This document shows positions 16,289 to 26,500 of a stretch of 64,000 nucleotides of DNA, piece after piece; within the stretch, counting starts at the first letter, position 1, and every line of letters begins with the position of its first letter. Under the pieces are notes generated by a model. It made no database searches, was not told where the DNA came from, and saw only the letters and a list, made by a program, of their open reading frames with translations. Both the position numbers and the translations under genes were made by a program. Source of the stretch: Vreelandella zhaodongensis (GTDB taxonomy: Bacteria; Pseudomonadota; Gammaproteobacteria; Pseudomonadales; Halomonadaceae); the NCBI RefSeq assembly GCF_013415115.1, contig NZ_JACCDD010000004.1, forward strand, positions 248,001 to 312,000, given 5' to 3'.

Positions 16289-16830
16289 GGCCGGGTCTCC
16301 CCTTCAGCACTCTCAAGAAGCTCTTCAATCACCTCGCTCTCGCTCGTAAAGTGCTCAAGCAATGCAAAGCCGTGAACCAAGTGCAGCAACATAATCAAAC
16401 CACTGATGGGAACGACAATGGCGGTCACTTTGCTAGGAATGCGGATTTGATCCGACACCATGTAAACCTGCGTCGCATTGGTGAAGTAGCCCCAGCCATA
16501 CCAAGTGAGCATGAGAGCAAACAAACCGATGACGGCAAGACACATCACCGCTGCTATTTTCACCATAATTTTTGGCAGACTGCGCACTAACAACGTCATC
16601 GCCACATGCTCGCCATAGCGCAGTGAAATGGTCATGGAGAGAAAGCCTATCCACGGTAGAAATAGCCGAGCTAACGAGTAGGTCCAGCTCAGCGTGCTAC
16701 CGGTAAACAGCTTGTAAAGAAAAGCCGTGAAGGAGATACCTAGCATTGCTAAGATACAGCCAACGCACAGCACAATTGCCGCCTGATTAACGTGATCGCT
16801 TAGACGGCGTAACGGGAGTAAAACGCTCAT
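16285..16830 (-). CDS. dctQ: TRAP transporter small permease (DctQ)
   Basis: A 181-residue protein with four transmembrane helices (about 17-37, 52-72, 95-115, 135-155), the typical DctQ design, and the conserved-type segment FLPWIGFLSMTISLRYGEHVA near residue 52-72. The tail is acidic and cytoplasmic. DctQ binds DctM in the membrane and is needed for uptake with the periplasmic binding protein. The stop overlaps the dctM start, and the gene begins 57 bases after dctP. Confidence 0.9.
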   Translation of the reverse strand: MSVLLPLRRLSDHVNQAAIVLCVGCILAMLGISFTAFLYKLFTGSTLSWTYSLARLFLPWIGFLSMTISLRYGEHVAMTLLVRSLPKIMVKIAAVMCLAVIGLFALMLTWYGWGYFTNATQVYMVSDQIRIPSKVTAIVVPISGLIMLLHLVHGFALLEHFTSESEVIEELLESAEGETRP

Positions 16831-16887
16831 CGTGATTCCTCACGCTGGGGCAAACTAACTACCCCAGCGTTTGTCCGTCGCTAAGTC

Positions 16888-17961
16888 TTACTGGCCGTAA
16901 ATACGCAGATCATCATCTGCAAGCTGCTGACCAACCCGCTCAACTTCGTCTAGTAGCCCCTGAACACGGGCTTCATCCATACCAAAGTCGTTGACGATCC
17001 ATTCTTGCCAAGCAGGGCGAGCCACCTCTGCCATCCGCTCCCGTTCAGCATCGGGCATTAGGTAGCAGGCTTCGAAACGTTCACAGGACTCCACCCAGCT
17101 TGCGGTGGCAAGTGCGCCCGACATACCGTGGCTTAGCTGAATGGCTTCTCGGGCAGAGCTAATTAGCGCCTGCTGGTGCTCTTCGGGTAATGACTGATAC
17201 CAGGACTCGCTAACCACCCAGGGGGCACTGTTGTATACATGCCCTGTCAATGTGGTGTAGTCGGTGACTGCATCGAAGTTAAAGGTAGTGTTGAGTACTG
17301 GGGCGTTGAATTGACCATCGGCGAGGCCGGTTTCCAGAGCCGTAATTAGCTCTCCCCAAGGCAGTGGCGTAGCAGAAGCACCAAGTGAGCGCATGATAGC
17401 GACGTGAGCTGGATTCTCTTCGGTACGGATATTGAGCCCTTCTAGATCTTCCATGGTCTCAATCAAGCGCACGTTGTTAGTGAAGGCCACAAAGCCCCCG
17501 CCATCATCGAACGTACCTAAGTAGCGCATACTGGCGTCTTCGACGGTTCCGGACATAAAGTCAGCAAACCATTCACTGTCAAAGAAGCTCCACGCTTGAC
17601 GCCAACTGGTAAACAAGAATGGTGCCGTTACCGCCTGATAGTCTTGGTAAAACGACGACATGGCACCCGCTGACATAATGGTCGACTGAAGGGTACGACC
17701 ACCTTGCACTTCCGAGCCATTTTCTACTTCAGAGCCTAGCTGCCCCCCCCCAAAGATCGTCACTTCAAGGTCACCATCCGTGCGTGCTTCTACAAGATTC
17801 TTGAAGTGCACCAGTGCTGGGTAGATTTCGTTATTGCGCATATCTTCTGGCAGCTGAGTGGCGATGACCATTTCATAAGATTGCGCTTGAGCAGTGGCAC
17901 TGGCAATAGCCAGTGGCAGCGCGGCCATAGCCGCCATTAGAAAAGATTGTGTAGGCTTCAT
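16888..17961 (-). CDS. dctP: TRAP substrate-binding protein (DctP)
   Basis: A 357-residue periplasmic protein with a signal peptide ending AQAQSYEM (about residue 28). The family core is visible: PALVHFKNLVEARTDGDLEVTIF, the ligand-Arg region in EGLNIRTEENPAHVAIMRSLGASATPLPWGE (about 175-205), and GLADGQFNAPV. The arginine in NIRTEEN normally grips the ligand carboxylate, so an acid or amino acid is expected. Placed before dctQM, it is usually the most expressed gene; a long 178-base leader with a 12-bp repeat separates it from the upstream OCD gene, so an internal promoter is possible. Confidence 0.9.
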   Translation of the reverse strand: MKPTQSFLMAAMAALPLAIASATAQAQSYEMVIATQLPEDMRNNEIYPALVHFKNLVEARTDGDLEVTIFGGGQLGSEVENGSEVQGGRTLQSTIMSAGAMSSFYQDYQAVTAPFLFTSWRQAWSFFDSEWFADFMSGTVEDASMRYLGTFDDGGGFVAFTNNVRLIETMEDLEGLNIRTEENPAHVAIMRSLGASATPLPWGELITALETGLADGQFNAPVLNTTFNFDAVTDYTTLTGHVYNSAPWVVSESWYQSLPEEHQQALISSAREAIQLSHGMSGALATASWVESCERFEACYLMPDAERERMAEVARPAWQEWIVNDFGMDEARVQGLLDEVERVGQQLADDDLRIYGQ

Positions 17962-17998
17962 AACTTACCTCGTTTTGGTTATTGGCTGGTTTGCGTTA

Positions 17999-18058
17999 TG
18001 ACTGGCGTTTTCACTAGCTATTTCACTAGCGTTTCTACTAACTATTCCACTAACGATG
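17999..18058. repeat. 12-bp degenerate tandem repeat, five units
   Basis: Five 12-base units near YCACTARCKWTT lie in the leader between the OCD-family gene and dctP. One minus-strand frame through the tract is open to just before the dctP start but has no start codon. Confidence 0.75.
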
Positions 18059-18139
18059 TAATCGATTAATGCTTGTTATGGCCATCGCTGTAGATGGCGA
18101 ACGTTAGTGCTTCCTATTATTTACTCGGCTCCCTGTTAG

Positions 18140-19075
18140 TTATTCGTTAATGGCCTCCCATACTTCAATCGCCGCCGCTAGGTCTTCAAGCGAGGCGCCG
18201 ACTGACTTAAACAGCGTAATGGTGTCTTCAGCGGTGCGGCCTGGCCTAGCGCCCAACAGCACTTCGGCAAGATCTGCCTTGATATCTTCGAAACGAAAGG
18301 CTCCCTCTTCAATGGCTTGAAGAATATCGCCCGCTTCGCCCTTAGCACCTGCATAGGTGTCGACAAACACATCAGCTCGGCGTAGGCACTCAGCATCGGT
18401 TTCGCGCATTTGGGGGCGGAAAGCACCGATTAAGTCAACATGCGTGCCTGGTACCAACCACTCTCCTTTAATTAAAGGCTCAGTGGAGAGCGTGACACAG
18501 CTGACGATATCAGCCTGGGCAACAGCGCTTTGTAGATTGCCGACGACCTGGGTGTCGAAACGCTCGGCATAGGCATTAGCCACCGCAGCAGCTTTCTCGA
18601 CACTCCTGCCCCATACCAGAACACGTTTGATAGGGCGCACGCTGGCATGGGCTTCGATAACCATAGGCGCCAACTTGCCTGTTCCCACTACCAGTAGGGT
18701 CTCTGCGTCTTGCCGCGCCAATGCCTTTGCTGCTAGCGCCGATGCCGCCGCCGTGCGACGCCGGGTCAGCTCACTGCCGTCAATACAAGCCAGCGGCTGG
18801 CCATGCTTGCCTTCGCTAAGCAAATAAAGCCCAGAAATGGCAGGAAGGTTGTGCTGGGCATTTTGAGGAAAAACGTTGACCATTTTGACGCCGATATAGC
18901 CTACCGTTTCCCATGCTGGCATTAGCAGCATGGTGGCTTCACCGTCGGGACGATACATCGCGTGATGATGGCGTGGCGGAGATTCAACGCCGTTCACAAA
19001 GGTAGTGTGTAGCCGCTTAATCAAACCTTCCCAGGTAAGATAGCGCGCCACTTCCGCCGCAGACACAACCTGCAT
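18140..19075 (-). CDS. Ornithine cyclodeaminase / ketimine reductase family enzyme
   Basis: A 311-residue NAD(P)-dependent enzyme of the OCD/mu-crystallin family. It shows the substrate-side segment GVKMVNVFPQN (about 64-74), the turn ELTRRRTAAASALAAK (about 100-115), the Rossmann motif LLVVGTGKLAPMVI (about 124) and GAFRPQMRETDAE (about 218). Relatives cyclise ornithine to proline, reduce cyclic ketimines, or dehydrogenate alanine. The start at 19075 is chosen because ggagg lies seven bases before it inside the end of ridA, leaving one base between the genes; the longer frame would overlap ridA. The context favours reduction of an imine formed after transamination. Confidence 0.85.
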   Translation of the reverse strand: MQVVSAAEVARYLTWEGLIKRLHTTFVNGVESPPRHHHAMYRPDGEATMLLMPAWETVGYIGVKMVNVFPQNAQHNLPAISGLYLLSEGKHGQPLACIDGSELTRRRTAAASALAAKALARQDAETLLVVGTGKLAPMVIEAHASVRPIKRVLVWGRSVEKAAAVANAYAERFDTQVVGNLQSAVAQADIVSCVTLSTEPLIKGEWLVPGTHVDLIGAFRPQMRETDAECLRRADVFVDTYAGAKGEAGDILQAIEEGAFRFEDIKADLAEVLLGARPGRTAEDTITLFKSVGASLEDLAAAIEVWEAINE

Positions 19076-19076
19076 A

Positions 19077-19433
19077 TCAAGCCTCCGGCAGCGCAGCAAC
19101 AACCATGATTTCTACTTTCCATTCTGGCTTGGCAAGCTTGGCCTCAACCGCTGCGCGTACTGGCGGGCGGCCAGGTACTACCCAGGCATCCCAGGCTGCA
19201 TTCATTTGGTCAAACTCAGACATGCTGGTGACCCAAATCTGTGCTGAAACCAGTTGCTCTTTCGAGGTACCCGCTTGAGCTAACAACTGATCAATGCGCG
19301 CAAGTACCTGCTCGGTCTGTCCACGCATATCAGCCGTCGCATCACTGGGCACTTGGCCAGCGAGATACACGGTACCGTTATGAACCGCGACTTGGCTCAT
19401 ACGGGCATTGCTGTCTTGATAGGTAACGCTCAT
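19077..19433 (-). CDS. RidA-family imine deaminase
   Basis: A 118-residue YjgF/RidA protein. VHNGTVYLAGQV, TEQVLARIDQLLAQAG, WDAWV and RPPVRAAVEAKLAKPEWKVEI contain the family's conserved Gly and the active-site Arg of R-(A/T)-x-V-E-A-x-L. RidA proteins hydrolyse reactive enamines/imines made by PLP enzymes or amino-acid oxidases. Start at 19433 follows a ggagag site; the longer open frame adds an unconserved 38 residues. Being first in the minus-strand locus, next to an OCD-family and an aminotransferase gene, it probably clears imine intermediates of the same pathway. Confidence 0.88.
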   Translation of the reverse strand: MSVTYQDSNARMSQVAVHNGTVYLAGQVPSDATADMRGQTEQVLARIDQLLAQAGTSKEQLVSAQIWVTSMSEFDQMNAAWDAWVVPGRPPVRAAVEAKLAKPEWKVEIMVVAALPEA

Positions 19434-19564
19434 GGAGTCTCTCCAAGGAAGGTGGGGGGTTCCTCTTGAGACTACGATGATGATGAGCGGCGTGCTTGCC
19501 CGAAACTCTGACAAGTTTGCCCGTAAGTGTTGAAACACGCCAAGCAATGATGATCGCGGGTAGG

Positions 19565-20338
19565 CTAGCGGTCTGAGGAGGGGGAAATCTCAAAGTAGCG
19601 CCGATAAGCGCGTGAAAAACTGCCCTGGTCACGAAAGCCAACCAGCATGGCTATATGGCCTAGGCTTAGCGCACTATGCCGAACCAGGGTACGCGCGTGT
19701 TCAAGCCGCCTGCGCTGAACATACGCTAAGGGTGTCACACCAGTTAGTTCACGAAAGCAGGCATGAAAATGACCTGGGCTTAGCGCACATAATGCCGCTA
19801 ATTGCTCCACCCGAATATCATCCGCTAAGTGCTGATCTAGCCAAGCATCCAGCCTTTCTAGATCCAGCCGCTCACTGATACTACGTACGCCAACCTGATC
19901 AGCAACTTTCTTCGGCTCATCTTGAAGGTACATATACAGCGCTCTAAGCAGCAGCACGGCAATTTCATTTTGCAGCGCGGGACACTGCTCTAACTGATGC
20001 GTTAAGGCATGAGTAAGCTGATTAAGCGCCGGAGGCACGGTGAAAAAACGTGGCTTATCGAACAGCCGCTCGATTTCACTGCCTTTCTCCAAAATCGCCA
20101 AGTGCTTTACCGGAATATCTAGCACCAGCGTGCGGTTGCTGCCATCCCCCAGGTACTCATGGTGACGGGACGACGGAATCAAGCAGCCACGGCGTGCCGT
20201 GACGCGCTCGCTCTGCCCTTCCATAGCAAGCTCCGTCACGCCACATGTCGCCAGAATTAACTGGTGAAAATCATGCGAGTGAGAGACCTGTTCGGGGGCT
20301 AAATTACGGTTATGCAGCTCAAACTGGACCATGGACAT
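19565..20338 (-). CDS. AraC-family transcriptional regulator
   Basis: The 257-residue protein has an N-terminal cupin-like sensor domain (HSHDFHQLILATCGVTELAM, about 20-110) and a C-terminal pair of helix-turn-helix motifs: DIRVEQLAALCALSPGHFHACFRE (about 172-195) and LGHIAMLVGFRDQGSFSRAYRRYF (about 226-250). Such proteins activate a neighbouring operon when they bind a small molecule. It is transcribed in the same direction as ridA, 131 bases upstream, and is the obvious regulator of the TRAP/deacetylase locus. The effector is unknown. Confidence 0.88.
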   Translation of the reverse strand: MSMVQFELHNRNLAPEQVSHSHDFHQLILATCGVTELAMEGQSERVTARRGCLIPSSRHHEYLGDGSNRTLVLDIPVKHLAILEKGSEIERLFDKPRFFTVPPALNQLTHALTHQLEQCPALQNEIAVLLLRALYMYLQDEPKKVADQVGVRSISERLDLERLDAWLDQHLADDIRVEQLAALCALSPGHFHACFRELTGVTPLAYVQRRRLEHARTLVRHSALSLGHIAMLVGFRDQGSFSRAYRRYFEISPSSDR

Positions 20339-20513
20339 ACCGTTTGATTCTACGTTGACGATTTCACTATAAAACGGCTGCCCATAGAAAAGCGAGAAAG
20401 CGCCAACGATCGGCTAACGCTTTCTTTATACGTAAAACAATTTTACAAACAGCTAACTCGACGTTTGAAAGACGGTCTCCGCCAAACTAGCCAACACCGT
20501 CTTCACACAGCCA

Positions 20514-23500
20514 TTAGGCAATCGTATTGTAATTGGTATTCCAGTTAACATTATCAAAGTCTCCCAGATTAATAGTCTCGAACGACGCTAGCGTATCAAT
20601 ATTAAACGCGCTGTTTGAAAGTGCTTCGACACGTTGCAGTAGCGCGTCATCGGCGATCTCTTGCGTACTGCCATCACCCGCCAAGAGGTACACTACGTCA
20701 CCGCTTTCCAGGCCAAGCTGATCGAGCCAATCAACACCGTTCTCGAATTCTGCAGTCGTGAACACGGCGAAAGCATCGTTAACATCTAGCGTTTGCACAT
20801 CCTCGCTAATAACAAGCCCAGCGCCCTCACCACGTAGTGCTGCAAACTCTTCTACTGTTAGGCCAACGCGTAGTTCGTCGGCGCCTGGCACATCGCCGAC
20901 GCGGAAGTCGGTGATGGTCATCACGCTACCGTCTGGCTGACCATCCACCGTAAAGGTTTTAGATAGTTGCTCAACGCTGCCACCCGCTTCAGCACCGGGC
21001 TGATGCGTGTAGCCATTGACCGTAAAGGCTATATTCAGGTCCTGCTCGGCATCACTCTCAAGCGGGTCATCGATTACAACAATGCTTGCGGCATCATCGA
21101 CTAGAAAGTCAGCAGGTACCCCCCCATTGCCTGCGACATTAAGGGTGTAGATATTGCTGTAGGTATCCTGCACCACCCATGACGTTAATGAGGAGAGAGG
21201 CACATCGTTATTTACCGCGCCATCTAGCAACGTGCTAGCGGTGTCAAACAGTTCCTCAGCCGCGCGAACATCCAACAATCCAGCATCAAAAAATGCGCTT
21301 TGATTGGTATCCAGCGAGTAGTTTTCTGGGATGCTTCCTCCACTGATAAAGCGCTGCACTAGGTCTGCCAGGGGGTAAGAAACCGTCAGCCCTGTTTGGT
21401 CAAAGTTCTCTAGCTCGCTGAGCACTTCAAAATCTTGATAACCGATCTCATCAGTATTGACGCGCACACTGCTCGCCGCTAACAGCACGTCACTATCGAT
21501 GGCGTCCATGAGCTGCTGAACACTATCTTCTACCACCCAGTTCAGCAGCGTTTCGCGGTCTAGCGCAGCGGCATTGTTGGCGTCTGCCATAATTGAGGCG
21601 ACGGTGGCTAGCAGCTGCTCACCTTCCGCTACGGTTAACGAGGAGGCATCGAAAGGCTGATCAGCCAACACTTGATAACTGCCCGGACGCTCCTCTGTGC
21701 TGGCAGGCAACACCTCTCCAGCATCTACCACGGCAACCGCATCTTGTAAGGAGTAACCCACTTCTATGCTATCGAGCGTCACGTTGCCTAGCGCAACAAA
21801 CGCTTCGTACTGTTCGGCGGTCAGAAGCTCATCAGCCCCCAACTCCAAGCTGGTAGTAGTAGCGCCCGTTACCCACGCTTCATCACTCGCCGCTAATAAA
21901 TCATCCGCCCGAGCCCCGGTAATACTCCACATTTGCAGCACTTCCACACTGACATCGCGGCTGTTTAGCGCACCATCGACAATTGCCTGAACCGACTGAT
22001 ATCGGGCTTGTGCATCGGCAACCGTAGTAAGTGAGAAATTGGGTAGCTCACCACTGTTTGGGGTGATTTCATAGCTATTGGCAATGCTTTCAATCTGATT
22101 CAGCGTTAAGTTGCTGGTTAAGATAAATCGCACCGGCGTATCGCCAAGCTCAAAATTATCTAACCGTTGTAAACGCTGTAAATCGGCAATCGCTAGGATG
22201 TCGTTATTAACCGACACCTGCTCCGCGCCCGTGATATGCAGCGGGAACTCGGTGCCAGCCTGGGCCTCTAGCAAGGCAGTTGCCGTATCAACAACCGTCC
22301 ATTTCAGTAGTGCATTTACTGCTGGCGTGGGCGCATTGGCATTTACCAGTGCAGATAGCGCTTTATCTACCAACGGTTTAACGTCTGCAGCAGTGAAGGT
22401 GCCGACAGGCAGCTCTTCATCGGCAATGCGATAACCCACACTGCTGTCGCTTGGATCTTTATTGAGGCTTTCGACACCCTCTTCGTCAATGACCTCTAAT
22501 GCTTCTTCTAGGGTATACAGCACCTCAATAGGGTCATCGGTATACTGATAGTTACCTAGGGTAATCAACGACTGATATTGCGCATAGGTGATTTGATCAT
22601 CCGTAATCACGACATTGCCAGCCAACGTTATGTGGCCTTGATTGATGACGCGAATAACGTTGTCAGCCGTGTCACTTACCGTCCAGTCAAACAGTGTTTG
22701 AACGGTTTGATCATCATTGGCGAGGCCGTTAGCTGCTTCTAGCACCGTGCGGATGTTGGCCAAGGTGTCGGCGGATTCTGAGACAGTTAAGGTCTCTACC
22801 AGGGCTGTTGTGTCATCTAGCAGGCTAAAACGCCCTTCTGGCGCGAGCAGATCGGCCTCTTCGGCACGCAACGCATCGCTAATATCGACATAGGTTACTG
22901 CGGTCGTATCACCTAAACTAAAGTTATTCAGCGTCGTATCCAAACGCTCGTACTGCCCAGCGGTTAACGTGGGGGTAGTAACTTGAACCGTATCCGCAAG
23001 CTGCAACCCGTCTGGAAGATTGGCCCTTAATTGCGCCTGGATATTGGCGTAGCTATCAAGCACGCTCCACGTATAAACATTGCTGAGATTAGGCGTGTTT
23101 TCAGCGTTATCCAGTAGTTGGCGCACAGCGGCCAGATCATTAATAGCAGCCTGTGCAGTCAATGGCTGCGGCGCAAATAACGCGCCAGTACTAATGATAT
23201 AATTAGCCACTACGTCATCGTCGCCCATGGTAAACGCTTGCTCTAGCGTGTACTCCACCTGCTCGTCGCCGCGCTGATACCCACCATTATCACTCTCAAT
23301 GGCTAGCAGAGCATTGTATTCGCCAACCGAAATAGTTCGATCAGTTACACGAAGCTCATCGGCGCGTACGATATGCGACGCATCTTGTCCAGCCGCCAAA
23401 ATAGCCTCAGCAGTATCGTTAATCACCCAGTTGAATAGCTCGCCAGCGTCTAGCCCATCGGCGTTATTGGCGCTTTTTATAATGTCTTCAACACGGGCAA

Positions 23501-26500
23501 GCTCAGAACTGGCATCAGCAACACTGAGACTTCCGGGGGTATAAGCCTCTGTTTCAATTTGATAATTGTCCGCCAACTCAATGTCTGCATTGAGGGCACC
23601 TTCTAACGTGTATCGAACAACAGCGGACGCCAGTTCAAAATTCTCCAGCATTGCCAAACGTTCGTACTGGGATTGATTAATCCCAGCATTAGTAACGCGC
23701 ACTTGATCCGCCAGCGTCACATGGTCGTCGGCAATATCACCAATGATGGTGTTGGCGTTATCGACGACTACCCAACTAAACGGCAGGTTTTCGAGCAGTT
23801 CAGCACTATTTTCAGCATTTTCCACCAACTCGACGACCTGGGCATACGCGTCACGTGCTCCTTCCACAGTGATTTCGCCAGCCTCACGAATAGCCTCTAG
23901 GTTGATCGCATAATTATTGAGCAGCGACTCATTATTGTCAGCGGTAATAGCGCTTGAAAGGATGTACTCAACGGTTTCTCCGGTGCGTACGTAGTTGCTA
24001 TCCAGCTCAAGAAGAGCGTTATGCTGCGCCAGGGTGATCAAGCCGTCGCTAACGTTGACTGCATTGGCACGCAATAAGTGAGCGACGTCACCCGCGCCCA
24101 AAATAGCATCAACCGTATCAAACACTATCCAGTTGAAGAGCTGGTCGGCATTGGGCGTTTGTGGATTAACCGCATTAGCCAGGAGATCTTCTACTGTGGC
24201 AAGCGTCTCTTCTGCTTCCAATACGCTAACGCTGCCCGCATTAAAGGGCGGTTGCTCGGCAATTTCATAGTTATCCGCAAGCACATCGGCAGTGATTGCT
24301 TGCGCCAAGGTGTAGCCTACGACGGTTTCGCCTAGCTGGAAGTTTTCCAGCGTATTAAGCTGGTCAAACTCACCAACGGTTATCGCACGATCACTGATAG
24401 TGACGGGGTTAGCGCCAGCGATGTGGCCATCGTTGATATCCGCAATAATGGCATTGGCACTATCACTAACGGCCCATTGAAATAGCGTCAGCGGTGGTTG
24501 ATTGTTAGCACCTTCCAAAACACGCGAAACATCGGCAAATGCTGACGCCGCTTGCGCAACGCTCACGGTTCCCACGTTAAGGGGAACATCGAGATCAATA
24601 ATGTAGTTGCTGGCCAGCGGCGCTGCCTCAAGGGCTTCTGAAAGCGTATAGCCTACTTCTGTGGCTCCTAGCTCAAAACTCCCCAACGCATCAAGCTGCT
24701 TAAATTGCTCAGGAGTAATCACTGCTTCGGTGATGCTGATACCGCGGGCTTCATTAAGCTGCGGGTCAGCGCTGGAAGCGCCCATCACGTTGTCAAAGCT
24801 ATCGAGGATGGTCCAGTTCAACAACATCTCGCGTGTTAAACCATCCTCGCCAGTGTTCAGAGCGCGATCCGTTAACAGCCGTGTTTCGTCAATAAGCTCT
24901 GCCGCTTCACGCAGGCTTAATTCATTATTAACAAACGGCGTTTCTGGATCTAACGTGTAGTTTGCGGGCATTTCTGCCGTTTTCAGCGCCTCTTCAAGCG
25001 TGTAAGGCACCACCGTGCTGCCAAGTACAAAGTTATCCAGCGTATTCAAGTCTGCAAACTGGTCCGGCCGGATCGTTTCGTCCGTTAGCGTAACGCGCTC
25101 AGCACCTAAAACGGCGGGGCGCTCCAAACCGCCAGTCACCAACACATCTTCGACGCTAGCGCGAATTGACCAAGTGTAAATGTCGGAAAGCTCGATAGGC
25201 GCCGTTCCAACATCGTAATCACCTGCTAAGATCTTCTCCACCAGCGCTAAACGGTCAGCGGCGACGGTCAACCCCAACGTGCCCGCAGAGAACCCCTGAT
25301 CAGGGTTGATCAAGTACTGAGAGGGCAAGTCTCCGTTCTGCGCAAGATTAACCGCGGTTTGAAGCGTGAGATAAGCAAGATCAGCGCGAACATCAATCGT
25401 ATTGGAAAGATCGCTGTTGGGGTTTTGAACCGCTTGTTGAGCATCGCGAAGCGGATTACTGTCGCCTTCTCGATAAGCATCAAGGCTGACGTCTGCCCCC
25501 GCTTTATCAATAGCGTCCAATGCTTGCTTCACTTGACCTGCTATAGAAGGCAGCCCTAGCGCATCGGCCATTTGCTGATTGGTCAGCTCACGCCCTGCCT
25601 CATTGGCTTGGTTGAGAGCGTTAGCCAGAAGTGACAGCGCGTCACTACTGCTGATACCTGCACTGTCGGCCATCGCCAGCAAGCCAGCAACTTTAACACC
25701 CGCGACAAGCAACTCTACGCTAGCAGAGTCCTCGCCCAGTGGGTCGCTAGTCAGCAAATCAACGCGTTCATCCAATCCCAATGCAGTTTTAATGACACTT
25801 TGTGAAGTGGCGTCGTTAATATCGAACTGCGACGATAACTGAACCATCATGGTGGTCAATGGCGTGATCACCGTGGCGTCTTCTGGTGCTCGCAACACCC
25901 CATTGAAGGGCAGCCCAGTAGCAATATCCACACCCCCCGTAGCAGTCAAAATGCCGCTGCCCTGCAAGCCACTAAAGAAACCGCTGTTGTCGGTTTCCAC
26001 TTGATTGGCATTAACGGCACGGGTAACAGTTGCGCCAGCAATGTAGCCATCAATTACATAGCCGCTGATCGTAGATGGTTCAGAGCCGCCTCCGCCACCG
26101 CCACCACCACCGCCTGCTGCAACCGCCCCTAACGCCAGTGCGCCGCCACCGATATAAAGCCAAGGTGGTATCTCACCAAAAGAGCTGACCGGCGCGCTGC
26201 TCGCGCTCGTTCCAGCCGTTGAGACTTCTCTACCGCTAGCGCTAGGTGAAGAAAAAGACGCACTAGGCACAAAAAGCAGCGTGGCAAAGTCAGTGCTTTC
26301 AGCCACACCTTGCTGCAATGCGCTGCTCGGGCTAATTAATAAAAGATCGCCCTGCTGCACCACAGCGCCCCGCTCCACCAGTAACTGCGAACCGTCAGCG
26401 CGGGTAATCATCACATTGCCATCGGGCATCAGTTCCCATGTCTGCACATTGGGTAACTGGCTTAATGGCACCAGAAGGCCGCTGCCTGCATCTAATTTTT

